From Mauremys mutica (Eukaryota > Chordata > Testudines > Geoemydidae): a DNA stretch of 64,000 nucleotides. How positions within the stretch are numbered: the stretch's first letter is position 1; every line of letters begins with the position of its first letter. The stretch spans positions 107,857,222 to 107,921,221 of the forward strand of contig NC_059075.1 in assembly GCF_020497125.1 (NCBI RefSeq), given 5' to 3'. A program made the position numbers and the translations under genes. Shown in pieces: positions 1-47,500 of this stretch. The notes below the pieces were generated by a model. That model saw only the letters and a list, made by a program, of their open reading frames with translations. It ran no database searches and had not been told where the DNA came from.

Positions 1-2690
1 TAGCAGAGGGAGAACAGTAGGTTTGAGAGGCACAGAGGGGATTAGGGATGAAATTAAAGGCATGGAAAGAACTCGGTGTTCAAAACGTGAGAGAAGGGGA
101 CACGTGAAGATCAGGGAGGCAGAGGTGGCTGACAGCTGAGGAGAGCTGGGATAGCAGACTCCCTGTCTGGTACTTTGCACATTGCTTCAGTTTTTTACCT
201 CTGAAGAATGGCTGTTTTGAGGCAGCCCCTCCTAGGGCCACTTTCCTGCAGCAGGCCATGGCATAACCATACACCTTCCTCAGTTTCCATTTTCTCCACA
301 CATTCAAAGGAATATTGTCTTTCTTAAAGGCAAATTTAAACCCTTTTATTCACATAAAGTGCCCCGGTCCACAGATCCCTCATAGTAAAACCAATTCCTC
401 TCAAAACCGCCTAAGTAAAACCAGGGTTGCCACGCAGCAGCTCTCCAATCCCATCCAAAGGTCACCATTCCCAGGTCACCCACTCAAAAGTCATTAACTA
501 GTCTACCCCAATTCCTTTGTCCTACCTGAGAGTTCCAAGACCCACTTCTCTCCCACAGGTCTCCTCCCATATCCCCAAGTCAGGTCTGCTGAAAGAGCGT
601 CTCCTCAGAGTTTCATTGCCCCAGGACTCCTCACCTTTGATTCCTATCCCTGCTCAAAGGAATCTCCCTTCAGGACCAACCTCTGGTTCTTGGGTTCTTC
701 CCACAGCACTCCACTCAGGTCTCTCTGCAGTGTTACGTTCCCCAGGCTTCTTTGCTGTGAGTCCTACCTCTGCTCCTTGGGACCTCCCTCTAGAATCAAC
801 TGCTTGCTTCTGGGGCCAGCTTACATTGACCATACTGGTTCTTTCACTCTTCCTTGGGACCACTTCACAAGCCTTCCTGCGGGGTTCCTCAGCTCTAGCC
901 AGTCCTCCCAACTGTTTTCCTTCATACTCATCATCATCAGCTCGTAGTTATTGCTCTCCTCCTGGTTTCCTGGTACTCTTTCCCCTCAGACAACTAGCTG
1001 TCTCCTTCTCTCTTTCTACTCTGCCCCCAGGAAGCCGTCATCTATCCCTTTCTGACTTTCCCACTTCTCTGGCGCAGGTGTGTTTATTTAAACCCAATTG
1101 AGAAGCATCTATTGAGTCACAGGTGCACTGGACCCTGCTCCCCCATAAAGGGGCAATTGATCATCTGACAATAGTATTTGCATGCGTTTAGTGCTGGTAA
1201 GCGGACTCCAAAATGACCAAATTCAGTTGAAATTTATTTGTATTCAGTAGTGGGACAGATCCTCAGCTGGTGTAAATTGGCATAACTCTGATGTCAAGGA
1301 AGCTAAGCTGCCGTACACCCGCCGAGGTGCTGGTCAAAAATATCTCTGTGCAGTGATAGTTTTGTCATGCTGTTTGTACTTTCCAATTTAACTATAGTAG
1401 GTGACAAACAACAAAACTGTAACAGCCAAGAGATGTCAAGCACTTTACAAACGGGGCTTATTAAGTCTAGATCTCAGTGTGGGATCACTGCAACCATGAC
1501 ACAGCAACCACCAGTGCCACTGACACCAACTTGGCAGTTAGTAGAGAGGCTAAGGACCGGATAGGCCATCAAGAGTAGCCTATCATCTCTCCACTGAAGA
1601 TGGTCCCTCCCAGCCAGAGTTGGGAGCCTGTTAGGGAGATAACATGAGTCTTACATTGCTGCGGTCCATGTTATTAACAAGAGTGGGTTTCTGGGACACA
1701 TCCTCAGCTAATGCAAATTGACATAACGCCATTGACTTCAATGGTGCTATGACCATTCACACTAGCTGGCCCTCAGTCTTAAGGCTTGCAAGCCAGCACA
1801 CAGCATTAACACCATTTTTTAAAATTATCAGAACTTGTTTCCAATAAGTCTTGCCCAAGAGAAAAAGGCAGTTGTAGCAGCACCAAATCCCTGAGGCAGC
1901 CCCTCAGCTGACGTGAATCGTCATAGCTCCATGGATCTTCGAGTCATTGGGTTTGGACTAATAACACCAAATGGAGCAAAACCCTGAATCCTTTTCATAT
2001 TGTTCCAATTAGATTTCTGAATTTGAAAAAAAACCTTCCTCCTTTCTTCCCAAGGAGTCTAGTCTTATTTACACTGGTTTTACACCAGTCTGACCCCTTT
2101 GGGCCAGATCTTCAGCTGGTGTTAATCAGTGCTGAAGTCAAGAGAGTGGTGCCTATTTACTGCATCTGGAGAGCTGACCCTTTTGACTTCAGCAGAGTTA
2201 TTCCTGATTTACACCAGGGGGGTGTATGTGAGCTCAGAATCAGGTCCAGAGTGGGCATGCCACGTCCTATTTCATTTCTATTATTCATTATTATTGTGTC
2301 TACATTACTGTAGGGCTGCAGACTAAAAAGGATAGAATGGTCTGGCTCTTTTTCTCCCTTGGTTTTATTCTCTTACAGCATCAAAGCACTTCAGCTCAGC
2401 GTAGCCCAGACTGGAGAAGAAAGTGTGGGAGAATAAAACACACAGGACCAAGGCATGAACTCCATTGCAAGGAGGGAGAGAAAGAGAAACAGAGAGCAAA
2501 AGCTTTTGGGTGCAGGAGGAGAAGGGCGGATGGCTGGTTTGCAGAGGCAGGGTGTCTGCAATCTTTGTAGCAATTAGATTTAATGGGACAGAAGCGTTTT
2601 TCTCCTCCACATCCCCTCCTCCTCCTCTTCTCTCCCCCTCAGGCTAAAGGGAGGGAGGTGGGGAAGGGGGAGGGGGGATGTGAAAGGGTC
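1..2690. other. TH upstream region
   Basis: No gene recognised; the 194-codon ORF at 517-1101 has no known similarity. Between 1250 and 2260 there are four or more diverged copies of a short palindromic repeat, with words CTCAGCTGGTGTAAAT, CATTGACTTCAATGG and GATTTACACCAG. A purine- and pyrimidine-rich stretch (2590-2690) leads into the promoter; CAATTAGATTTAATG at 2571-2585 has homeodomain-like cores. Confidence 0.6.
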
Positions 2691-2692
2691 TT

Positions 2693-2700
2693 TGACGTCA
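2693..2700 (+). promoter_or_regulatory. Cyclic AMP response element of TH promoter
   Basis: Perfect palindromic TGACGTCA, 9 bp upstream of the TATA box. The mammalian TH promoter carries the same consensus CRE at about -45 to -38, with nearly the same spacing to TATA. This is the CREB-responsive element known to drive basal and cAMP-induced TH transcription. Function here is inferred from position and identity. Confidence 0.92.
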
Positions 2701-2709
2701 GACCTGCCC

Positions 2710-2716
2710 TATAAAA
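2710..2716 (+). promoter_or_regulatory. TH TATA box
   Basis: TATAAAA, 51 bp upstream of the ATG. Transcription would be expected to start near 2738-2742, giving a short 5' UTR of about 25-30 nt as in mammalian TH. The 70 bp upstream are purine-rich (G/A tracts at about 2647-2680). Confidence 0.9.
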
Positions 2717-2766
2717 GCCTGGCAAGGAGAGGCAAAGCTGAGAGCAGAGCCAGTACGACAGCAAGG

Positions 2767-37052
<34,286 letters not shown>

Positions 37053-39338
37053 TATGAAAACCATGTTCTTTCTCGCCCCTCTGCCACTGGGTGCTTCCTC
37101 CTTTCACCATCACAGAGATGGCCCCTGCTCTGGCACTTTGCCACTGTGCTTTCAGCCAGGTCCTGGGCAATAGCTTCAGCCCATTCTCTCTTAGGGTTTG
37201 TACTGCTGCCCACCACCATTGTATCTCCACGGTCATTTAAAGATGGATGTTTGTATTTTGAGATGATCCAGTTTGAATGGAAGATGGAAGGGTTAAGGGC
37301 CTGATCCAAAGCCTACTGAAGTCACTGGGAGTCTTCTTATTGCCTACCATGGGCTTTGGGTCAGTCCCCAATCCAGTGTCACACTACAGCCATTATACGG
37401 GAGCTGTGGGTCATAGACTCAAGTGCAATTAATGGAATTAAGAGCACAAGAAGTCAGGAGTCCATTACAAATACTGGACATAAGGGATTTTTCATTTAAG
37501 ATCCCACAGGAAACGTGTTCATTTAATTAAAAAAAAATATTCCAATAGCAGCTTCATGAAGAAGCAACCGTCCTGTATTAAATCCCCTTTGAGGGAAAAA
37601 AGGCTTCTAAGTGAATCCTACCAGCTCTAGGTCCTAGTTTGAGCTGAACTCCTAACCCAAATTAAACTTCTGAAAATGGGCTGGGCTCTCTGGGCTGGAG
37701 TAAACTCCAAAAGCTAAAACAAGCCCCTGAGCTAAACTAAACTTCCAGGCTGGAACAAGTTTTTGAGCCACACCAAACTTCCAAGTTGGAATGAGCTTCT
37801 GAGTGCTGTCAGACTCCCGGGTGGAAGTGAACTCCTGAGCTATATTAACCACAACCATCACTCCAGAACTGGAGCAGCCTTCTGAATAGCCTGAACTCCC
37901 AATGTGGAGTGACCTTCTTGGGCCTAGTAGCCAGTTTTATAGATCCTTAGCCCCACCCCTAATAGAATCTGGCCAATCAGCCCTTTCCATCCTACCCAAA
38001 ATGGAGTCTCACAGCTAGTAGCAAACAGCCTTTTCTAGCTCCAAGGAAAAGTGCACCAACATGTTAGCCCAAGCTATAAATACTTAAAATATATTTTCCC
38101 TAGGATAAGGACAATTAGAAGGAGGGCAGGAGAAACCAACCCTTCAGTGGAGCTCTGTTTTCCTGCCTCCCATTGGGACTCATTAAGGAGTTTTAATGCA
38201 AACACCACACATCACCCATTTAACCCATTCTCAGACTTACTCTGAGGGGGCCTCCATGCTCTGCCTGCTCAGTTACAGAGAGATAATAACCCAAAAGGTT
38301 ACGCCAGTCTTCATTCTACCAGTGAGGGTGCTCATTCCAAAAGGGAGGATTTTAATTATTTTACATTGTTCAACTACAAGAAACAACTAAATATATATAG
38401 TTACTGTAGCTCCATTGTCCCATTTCTCTCCCCTCCCAGCAAGCAAGCAGGCTGGATAAGGAGAATATCCAGGGGTCGAAGGTGCCTTAGCAGGAGTGTC
38501 TTTGATTCAGCAAAGCACTTAAGCACGTGCTTAACATTAAGCACGTAGGTAATCCCATCAGTGGTAATCTTTGTATTGACTTCAGTTCTGTTGGATAACA
38601 CCCACCAGGAGATTACTCAGGTGCTTAAAGTGAAGCATGTTCCTAAGTGCTCTGTGGGCCCAGATCTGGAAGCTACAGTGTCATTTCCCCAGGCCTCATG
38701 ACATGTGGAGGCAGTTTGTATAAAAATGACCTGGAGAATGAATGAGCAACTGGTCACTGTTTTAACTCTCCTTTAAATGAAGCATGCTGGGAGTAGGAGT
38801 TCTGGGGCAGGGAGGAGGAGGAAGATACAAAGCCTTCATCTGATTCAGCCTTTAGTTTATTCACTGATATTCATCATGCCTCGATGAATGGTTCTCTCAC
38901 TGTTGTTGCTGCTGCTGTGGATGGATCTGTCTGTCTGTGTAAAGAAAAACAATTTATTTTTCAGTTCAGAGTCATGCTGCTGCTCACATATTATTAATAA
39001 TAAAGATTATATTTCTGGTCTAGCATCCTGGGTTTGGTTTCTGTGTCTTTTCTCATTTCCAAACTGAGACCAGGCCCCATGTCTGCCGGCAGGACACAAA
39101 CATAACAAGGATCTGATAAGGCAAAAGATCTCCGACTTGTCCCTTATTGAATTAGTGAGCCATTGTGTCCTAGGGAACAGGCTTATTTGTTGCCTTCACA
39201 AGGTGTTATTAATTGCACAGTTACTCGTGGAGCATTAGCGGAGATGTCTTTTTTCTTACTAGTAACACCAAACAGAAGTTTACTTCAACCTTGCCTTCAC
39301 TATCCTTTTCCCCTTCTGAAATTCCCCACTATTACTAC
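37053..39338 (+). other. TH 3' UTR and downstream region
   Basis: Two candidate poly(A) signals are seen: ATTAAA at 37577-37582, about 0.5 kb after the stop, and AATAAA at 38999-39004, followed by a GT-rich stretch (39028-39052). Mammalian TH has a short 3' UTR, so the first fits family length and the second fits signal strength. A minisatellite occupies about 37666-37920. No other gene was recognised. Confidence 0.6.
37702..37846 (+). repeat. Degenerate 36-bp minisatellite in TH 3' region
   Basis: Units start at 37702, 37739, 37775 and 37811 with AAACTTCCA-like words, followed by CTGGAA and CTTCTGAG. Spacing is 36-37 bp. Further weak units extend to about 37920. The 12-residue periodic ORF on the minus strand is a by-product. 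Confidence 0.78.
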
Positions 39339-39546
39339 CATAGGCGGCAGGTTCGTATAATTTTTGGTGGGGCCCAAAATGGTGGTTTCCCCCCCCCCCC
39401 CCCGCTCTCACCCTGTAAGCTGATATAAAATGAAGCTACAATGCGTCAGCCCCACAAGATTACAAGGGTCAATTAAAAGTGGAAAGTCAGAAGCAGCACT
39501 TGCCTATTAATACCTAATATACGGTATTAAATTTTGTTGCACCTGT

Positions 39547-40406
39547 TGTGACAAAGTGGGAATGTTCTTAATGTTTTCTCTGAATACTGTGTGGGTGCCT
39601 CAGTTTCCCCTGCAAAGTGCCAACTGACGGTGTTGGGGACAAAGAGATCAGGTGGCCTCCTTGTCCGGAAGAGACACAAAGGCCAGATGAGGGAGTGTCA
39701 GTTTGGAGCTGACTGGGGAAATCGGGAGAGGCCCAGAACTTGGGTCTGGGCTCCCCACCCCCCAAGATGGACCTGACTGAGGGGTCCTGTTTTCTGTACT
39801 TACAAGCTCTGTTTTAGACTGTATCCCTGTCATCTAATAAACCTTCTGTTTTACTGTCTGGCTGAGAGTCACATCTGACTGCGGAGTTGGGGTGCAGGGA
39901 CCTCTGGTTGCCCCAGGACCTACCTGGGCACACTCGCTGCGGAAAGTGCATGGTGTGGAAGGGCATGCTGAATGCTCCAAGGTCAGACCCAGGAAGGTGT
40001 AAGCTTCTTGCCCTGGAGACAGTATGCTCAGAGAGGAGGCTCCCCCAGAGTCCTGACTGGCTTTGTATGGAGTTGTTCCAAAGCATCCCAGAATCCCCTT
40101 CCACACCATGCACTTCCCGGAAGTCTGCACAGGCACTGACACTCCCTCCTCTGGCCTTTGTCTCTTTTCCAAGCATTAGGAGGCCACCTGATCTCTTTGT
40201 TCTCCAACACCTTCAGTTGGCACCTTGCAGGAGAGTGGCCCAGGCCATCAGTTGCCTGGAGGCAGGGCTGCAGCCATTCTCTGTGCAGACAGCATCACAC
40301 TGGCCCTCTAGGGCTTTACAACAATCACACCCCCTTATCCCACCATCTAGAGCCTTAAGAAATGCATTGGGGAAACTGAGGCACACAGACAGTATTCAGA
40401 GAAAAC
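39547..40406 (+). mobile_element. Nested, folded-back LTR-derived insert in copy B
   Basis: Flanked by ACCTGT (39541-39546, 40407-40412). Starts TGTGACAAAGTGGGAATG and has AATAAA at 39836-39841. The arm with GTGCATGGTGTGGAAGGGCA (39946-39965) is followed by its inverted match near 40098-40118, and the end is the reverse complement of the start. This is a head-to-head pair of LTR-like pieces without coding genes. Confidence 0.7.
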
Positions 40407-41280
40407 ACCTGTATACGACCAGTTACATACTTTGAAGGGTATAAAATAATCAAATATTGTGCTAAATACAATGATACTCCAAACTGACCACCAAATTTAA
40501 GTTGCATGTTTTTCCCCTCAGGTGAGGGTTCTGGGGTGGGGCTGGGGATGAGGGGTTCACAGTGCAGGAGCGTGCTCGGTGCTGGGGGTGCAGGCTTTGG
40601 GGTGAGGCAGGGCTGAGGATGAGGAACTTGGGGTGCAGACAGGCTGCCCCAGGGCTAGGGCCAGAGAGGACTCCCCATCACCACCACTGGCAGCAGCAAG
40701 CTCCAGGGGAGGGTCCCCTCCTGCCCCCCATGGCACACACACTCTGCACATGCTCCTAGAGCCCCTCTCAGGTCCAGAAAGCTCACTCCCCTCCCCTATG
40801 ATGGGTACTGGGAGGGGGCACAGGTGGCCTTCCATGTTGCTACCCCTCACCATAACTTCACTGTGGATGGGGGATGGGGCTGCCCCTTGCCCAGCATGGG
40901 GCAGAAGTGGGGTAGGCAGGGTGGTGGCTGGCTATGGGGTGGGGGAGCAGGGTGTCATAAAATTCACCCAAGCCCCAGCTGCTCAGGTCTAGGAAGCCTC
41001 CCTCTCCCATCCCTCCTGTGGCGGGTGGGTTGGTGGGTGCTGGGGGAGGGGGCATTGCCTTCACATGTGGCTTCCTGCCTCCCCTGTGCAGCCTGCTGTG
41101 CCTCACTGGGGGTAGGAGTAGGGGCTCGGACTGGGGCTGGGGCAGGGGGGGAATCATGGGGTCAAACACTCAAACATAATAAAAAATCATAGGGTCAAAC
41201 ACTCACGGAAGCCCCAACTGCTGCTAAGGTGAATGATGTCTGTCTCCTGGCCCGTTTGTGTCTCCTCCAGGTAGGGGCAG

Positions 41281-41312
41281 GAGAGGGGAGGGGAGGGGAG
41301 GGGAGGGGAGGC
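41281..41312 (+). repeat. (GGGGA)n run, G-quadruplex-type
   Basis: Six GGGG(A) units in a row inside hAT copy B. Copy A has no such run at the matching place, so the expansion is recent. Confidence 0.85.
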
Positions 41313-41585
41313 CCCCTCCACTCCCCTCCCCCTCCTGAGTGCTTCAGCAGTAGTTAGCACATTCCTCTTATGCTAATGCTGCAGCCCTTAGGCTACCGGC
41401 AGCAGCAGCAAAGGAGAGAGAGAGAGAGACGTGCTGTGCGCTCTCTTTACATTCAGGCAGGGAAACTCCGGGGAGGGGGGAAAATCTAATATTTCCAAAT
41501 ATTGGTGGAGCAGAGCCCCTGATTATGAATATTCCTGGGGCTTTAGCTCCAAGAGCCCATATAAGTTGGCGCCCATGATTACTAC

Positions 41586-44500
41586 TACAAGTTCAGCCCC
41601 AGTGGTGTTAGTAATGGTAGGAGTGCTAGCTTAGCCACTGTGTCTCTTTGTCCATCTCTAGGGGCTAAACCACATGTAGTATGTCTACACAGCCAATGGC
41701 AGCAAGCCTCCCAATCCGGGTCAGCAGACTTGGGCTTGTGCTACTGCTTTAAAAAAATAGCTGTATAGACAGACAGCATTTTGAAATTGCAGCTTACCCT
41801 GGAGCTCGGGCTCTGAAGCCCACTCCGCTTCCAGAGCTAGCCCAAGCCACAACTTCAAAATGCCATCTACACAGCTATTTTTAGAACGCTAGCATGAGCC
41901 CAGGAAAGGTCTGTGAGTCTATTACTGCCTCAGCACTAAGGGGGTTGGTATTCTGGCTCAAACATTGGTGGCTTCTACTTTTAGATCCAGAAGTCCAGGG
42001 TTCAATCCTTGCAGATGACTTAGGGATCATCTAGGGATGACCATGAACAGCCTAGGGACGTCATTACAAGTGCACTTGTATAGGAACCGACGAATGTTAT
42101 TAACTGTAACACAAAGTGATTTTGATGGGGATGAAAATGCACCTGCTACTGCTGCAGTTTTACTCTCTATGTCTAGACCTGCTCTGAGCAGAGATACAGA
42201 CAAGCCGGTGGGTAACACAGCAACAGCTATCTACAGCATTTGTACATTAGTGCGCTCACCAGAGGAGCCACACCAGTGGTAGTAAAAATGGGAAATTATA
42301 TATAGAAAAAAAGAGGCATGTACCTTGCTGAATCAGTTTGTTGAGTCCGACAAACTTTGCATCAGACCCAAATCACTGCACAAATCAGTACAATTATATG
42401 TTTCGGGTTTTTATTAAAGAGGATTTTGTCCTGAAAATATCTAAAGTATTTCCTAGGAAATACTTTGCTTTTAGCAAACAAAATATGGTCCAAGTACTTT
42501 AAAAATAATAATAATTGTGTATTATTCTTCAGTGAAAGCTTTTAAAAAAATTGTGACAGCTGGCTTTGCTGTTCCACAACGGCAATCTGTGAACTGAAGC
42601 TCTGCCTAGAGTGTGCCACACTGTTGGGATGGGTATGTTTGTGTATTCACATAAGCACCTGTGAATTGATTTGGGTAAAATAAGAACAGACCTGAACCAT
42701 CACCCAAAATTCGAATCAAGCTCAAATCAACCTCTTTTTTTGGGGGGTGGGAGGATGAGGGGGAGGGGAAGAGAGGCAAAAAAATGTTCTGCACTTTTCT
42801 TTATTAGTTTTCAATAGTCCAGCTCCTTTGCAGCTGTGCATTATTACGTTTGGGACTGAAAGCAAAAGTCCTACAGAAAAGCTGGTCTTGTGCTATTTCT
42901 GGCGTGGCCAAAAGTAGGAAGTATCAAATATCTCATGAAAATGCCTGATTGAGAGATTGAGCCCCATTTTGCTGACTAACTAGGTTTGGCAAGATCACAT
43001 AAGGATTCATAGTTAATGATGTATAAACACTGACTACAAAACAGAAGTCATACTGATATAGCGTTGTTGAGTTCTCAACATACAACTTCCATTACAAACT
43101 AAGCAAACACATTACAATTATTATACAGCCTGTTTTTCAGACTTAGATTAATAAAATGAGCTGTTGGGGGGCCGAATGGTCAAACCTGCACACTCTTTTA
43201 TATACGCCTGCCTTGCATAGATACAAATTGGGATTTGTGCATGATCACGTCAATATGTGCACACAAATCCTGGCTTGCATATACTCATTGGGCATTATAC
43301 ATGCACAAGTCATGTTTGTGCTCCACTGTGAATGGAGGAGTTTTGCATGGGTAGCTTTCAAAACCTAACTAGAGGTGGATCCATCTCCCCCCACCATCCA
43401 AAAAAACAAACCCTGGCACTGAACAACCCAGAATTGTGAAGAGCTTGGATCCAGATCTAAATTCCCAGTGTCAAACCCTGGATCCAACCCTAACCCAACC
43501 TCCAAACCTTTAGAGGTTTGCCCCGCATTGACAAAGAGAGAGATGTGTACATACATTGCAATAAAACACACTAAAGATTCAGCCAGAGGGATGCTGGAAG
43601 TGCTAATTAGGAATGAAACACAGGTGCTTTTTGAGATGTGAGCCAAAGGGATGGCAGATTGGTGACTCAGAGTTAAGCAGGAACCATCTTAATTGGTCTT
43701 GTTGGAGAAACAAGACATAAGATCCATTTTTATCCTTGCTGTTAAACGCTCTTACCCTTTTATTATTTACGGTGATTTACTATCTCTACACGCTTGGTAA
43801 CTGAGCAATGAAATGATTTAAAAAATATTCTTATGGCCTTGGAAGTAGTAGATATCCTGCTCTGATGATCTGATGTAACAAACAATAACCTGAGAGAGAG
43901 AAAAATAGTGAGAAAGGCGAGTTGTTCATTCTTATTCCACTGAGGTCAGCCCTAAATAACTTCTGCCTCCCTTTGGGGGCACAGACAAGTTAACAAGGAC
44001 AACAATGTCAGAGCAAAGTACTGGGCCCCTCGATTTATAGCTAAGGCCAAACCACTAATGAACAGATTGGAGCTTTCTTTCTAAACATTGATAAGAACTG
44101 AGAGGAGGTAACTTTGAACTAATGGGAGCAGATCCTCAGCTGGAGCAAGTCGGGAGAGCCCCCACTGGTAGTGATAGCCCAATGCCTCAAGTCACTTCCA
44201 CACCACAGTGTGAACAAGAGGGATTCTGAAGCACCAGATGCAGGCTGCACAGCTGACAGCCCCTGTGAGAGGGACAGCAGAGAACCAGCTCTCCACTAAT
44301 CATCTCCCCTAAGAACCTAGAGATTCATGTGCCTGTCTCCAACCAAACCACTCTCCAGCCTACCACTGGCTTAGTTTCTGTGGACCCTGTAATACTAAGG
44401 GTGCTTATCAGTGGGATTTACACCTCGTTGTCTAGGTACCCAATAAACCAGTAGTCAAAAATCTACCTACCAGTTACTGGTGTGCCTCTGAGCCTTAAGT

Positions 44501-47500
44501 GCTCAAAACAATCCACTTATCCAGTGATTATTATTGGTATCTAACCCCAAGGGATTTGATTGATTTCCAGAATAATTGGGAATGTCTTAAAGACCTGTGT
44601 GTGTGTGTGCGTGTACACACATGAGAGAATTAACCCTTCTGTAACCTCATAGTGCTTCACAGGGCATGGGGCTATTCAAGAGTGTAATTAAGTGTAATTG
44701 ATTATAAAGAAAGTTATGGATAAAATAAACTAATTCCAGCCTCAAAACAGCAGCCACCCCTCCCTGTGTCTCAATTTCCCAATCTGTAAAATGGGAATAA
44801 ATAATGTCCCTGACCCTTCTTTGTAAAGTGCTTTGAGATCTGCTGATGAAAAATGATCAGAACTAGGTTTTATTAAGAAATCCAGTCGGCACAAAGTGTG
44901 GATGGAAAGTAGAATCATCTGAGCTCCCAGGGATGTGAAAAGGGATGAAGGAATTGGGCCAATTGTTTCCTCCCTGCTACAATGTCACCGTTGGATGAAG
45001 GAATCGTAATAAGAGCTGGAGTCAAGAAGCCATGTGCTGTGTATAGCAACAACTTTATTGAACCTTCTGCCTTATGAACAATGCTATGTATTCTTGGGTA
45101 CCAGTATATGGTACTCCTTATATTCATTAGCTACCTATCCATATATACAGATATATCTCCTTTCTCTGGCAATCTTGTAACAGATCAGATCTGATGGCAG
45201 AGTCAGATACAAAACCCATGGGAAAAGTCTAGTTGGCTATACTGAGTTTTGAATCAGGCTCTCGATTTTATACTATTGCACCGTTGCTGTGGATGGCACC
45301 CTACAAACAAAGAACAAGACAAAGTTCCCTACCCAGAGGAGCTTGGAAAGTTGTGAAATCCAGTCCGGTAGCCACATTGCTCCTCTGGTCTCATAGCTGG
45401 AGGGAAGATCAGGTCAGCCCATAAGAGGTGTGCCCGGCTGACAGCCTGGATTAGTTTCTAGAAACAAGCTGGATTGCTTTTAGCCCAGATAGTGGAGGGA
45501 AGTCCTTGTTAGCTTGCACAATGTCCCTTTTGACGCAATTATTTCTCTCATTGTACGGCTCCAGATAAGCCTTTATAGCTCACCACCACTGCTCTTCAGC
45601 TCTGGGCCTCCATATCTCCCACACAGGCAGAGATTCCCTGCCACACCTGCAGGTTGAAGCTACAATCCCTCTCCTGATACCTCGGATTTTTAATCCTGGA
45701 TTTACATCCCCTGCTTGCTGCCAATTCACTCAGCGTTTCCATTGCAGATCCCTCATTTCCTGATCTGTTTGTTATTGTGTGTAATACAGTAGCACACTGC
45801 AGCCCCATTGTACGACGTGCTGAGGATTTAATATGAGCAATAGGGAGCTAATCAAACGCTTAGTGAGAAACAACCCTGGAGCTTCCAGTCTAATGGAACA
45901 CAGGATTGGAGGGGATAGAGGTGAAATAACTTCCCCTTTCTGTTGTATGACCTTGGGAACAGACCTCCTGACTCCTAGGCCAGTGCCCTACCCTCTAGAC
46001 TACACTAAATCCTCATCTCCTCTTTCGATTATGCTGAGCATAAGGATTTAGTATGAGAGAGCAGCACATGCAGAATGACACAGAATATGAGTGCTGGGTG
46101 GCATTGTGAATTGATGGACTGGCCTTGCATTGTTGGACTCCCAGAAGCTCTAGTCTCCCACCACAGATACAAAGCAGCTGCCACTTACAGCAAGGGGATT
46201 TACTTGCATACTACAGCTAGAGAAACAGACCCCTGGCTTCAGATCCAGATTAGATCTCCGTTATGAGTTGGCTTGTTATGTCCTTTGCTAAGTGGACATC
46301 ATAAAAGCTGCTAACAACACTTCTGATCTTTATGAACATCTTGAGAGGCCCTGTTGCTGCTGGATCAGTAAAAAGATGCAGTGGCAGAAAGGTATGGGGA
46401 AAGTTCAAACAGTGCTTGCATGCATTATGCCTAGCTCAGCTACCATTGGTTTAATATGCAATGAATTCACCCACAATTGAATAGAAAGAAGATGACAACA
46501 ACAACAGGTGATCCCTAGAGAGAATGAGTCCATGGTCTCTGCCCCATTTTCAATAAGAAAGGTGTCCATATCACAAAAACCATAATCACAGCTGACAGAG
46601 CAACTGACTAATCAGCCTGCCAAGGACTGAACTTCTGTGCCCGTTTAATGGAGAAAGGGCTTCAGTTTTTACTGCTGATCCATATCCTTACACAAGCACT
46701 TAAATCCAAACTGAGAGCAGATGGGTAACAGTTGGACATGGTTAAACAGCAGTGTGATAAGATCAGGCTGGTGAGAGAGCTGCCAGTGGCACGGGGACAG
46801 GGCAGCCCTAGCAGTGAACGGCGAACACAATGCATGTGAGGCAGCTAAAGCCACGGGTGTGACTTGTGGTACCAATTGGTTTACTCACCGAGAACTTGTT
46901 CACCTCTGAATCTGACCTTTGGTTTCAGAAGAACTTGCACAAACTTGTAATCGTTAACCAGTTCCCCCATAATAGTCCTGTTATTTTTCAGGACACCGTT
47001 TGAAAATGCTAGACATCTACTGTAGTAAAGGATTTATTGTGCTGGCAACAGACTGTAAAACCTGATTACACGACACTGAGGATTGCCTAAGCCAAGTTCC
47101 CATTGATGTTAGTGCTTAGGGTCGGGGGAGGCACAAGTCTTGCTGGAAGATATCAGCTCAGGACGTGACTTGAAACTATGTCACACAGGGCAGAAGTCAT
47201 GAGCAGTTCAACAACCCTTCTCAACCCCCCACAGCATGTTCTTCTCTCCAAATGACCGGAGGATGGGGCGGTGCCGCAGGTTTGAACACACTGTTCAAAT
47301 CTGGCCTAAAAATCTAAGAAATGTTTATGACATTGGCCCGTTTCCATCTAATTAAGTGATGATCCAGGGGTAGGCTCACCCCACAATGAAACTGATTGAG
47401 CTGGTTGAGATTTTTCACACATTTTTCATTGAAAGATGGCCTTTTGCAAACTCTCAACTTTTTGCAAAAATTTATCTTCATTGACACCGTCATTCTTGCA

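Larger units (their letters stand above)
39339..41577 (+). mobile_element. hAT-like element, copy B (inverted partner of copy A)
   Basis: 2239 bp, ends CATAGGCGGCAGGTTCGTAT and, inverted, CATGGGCGCCAACTTATATG. Perfect 8-bp target duplication ATTACTAC (39331-39338, 41578-41585). Same internal order as copy A but opposite orientation, including the nested LTR-derived fold-back. It lacks A's 276-bp duplication and has an expanded GGGGA run at 41281-41312. Its 182-residue ORF (39887-40435) is matched in copy A but resembles no transposase. Confidence 0.88.

Noticed and set aside
517..1101. 194-codon ORF upstream of TH
   Set aside because: Ser/Leu/Pro-rich composition without any recognisable family; a second long frame overlaps on the other strand. 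Pyrimidine-rich DNA explains it.
45823..46057. 15-bp near-repeat AGGATTTAATATGAG / AGGATTTAGTATGAG as a target duplication
   Set aside because: The repeat-like sequence appears to extend beyond the left copy, so the match may be chance; boundaries could not be established.
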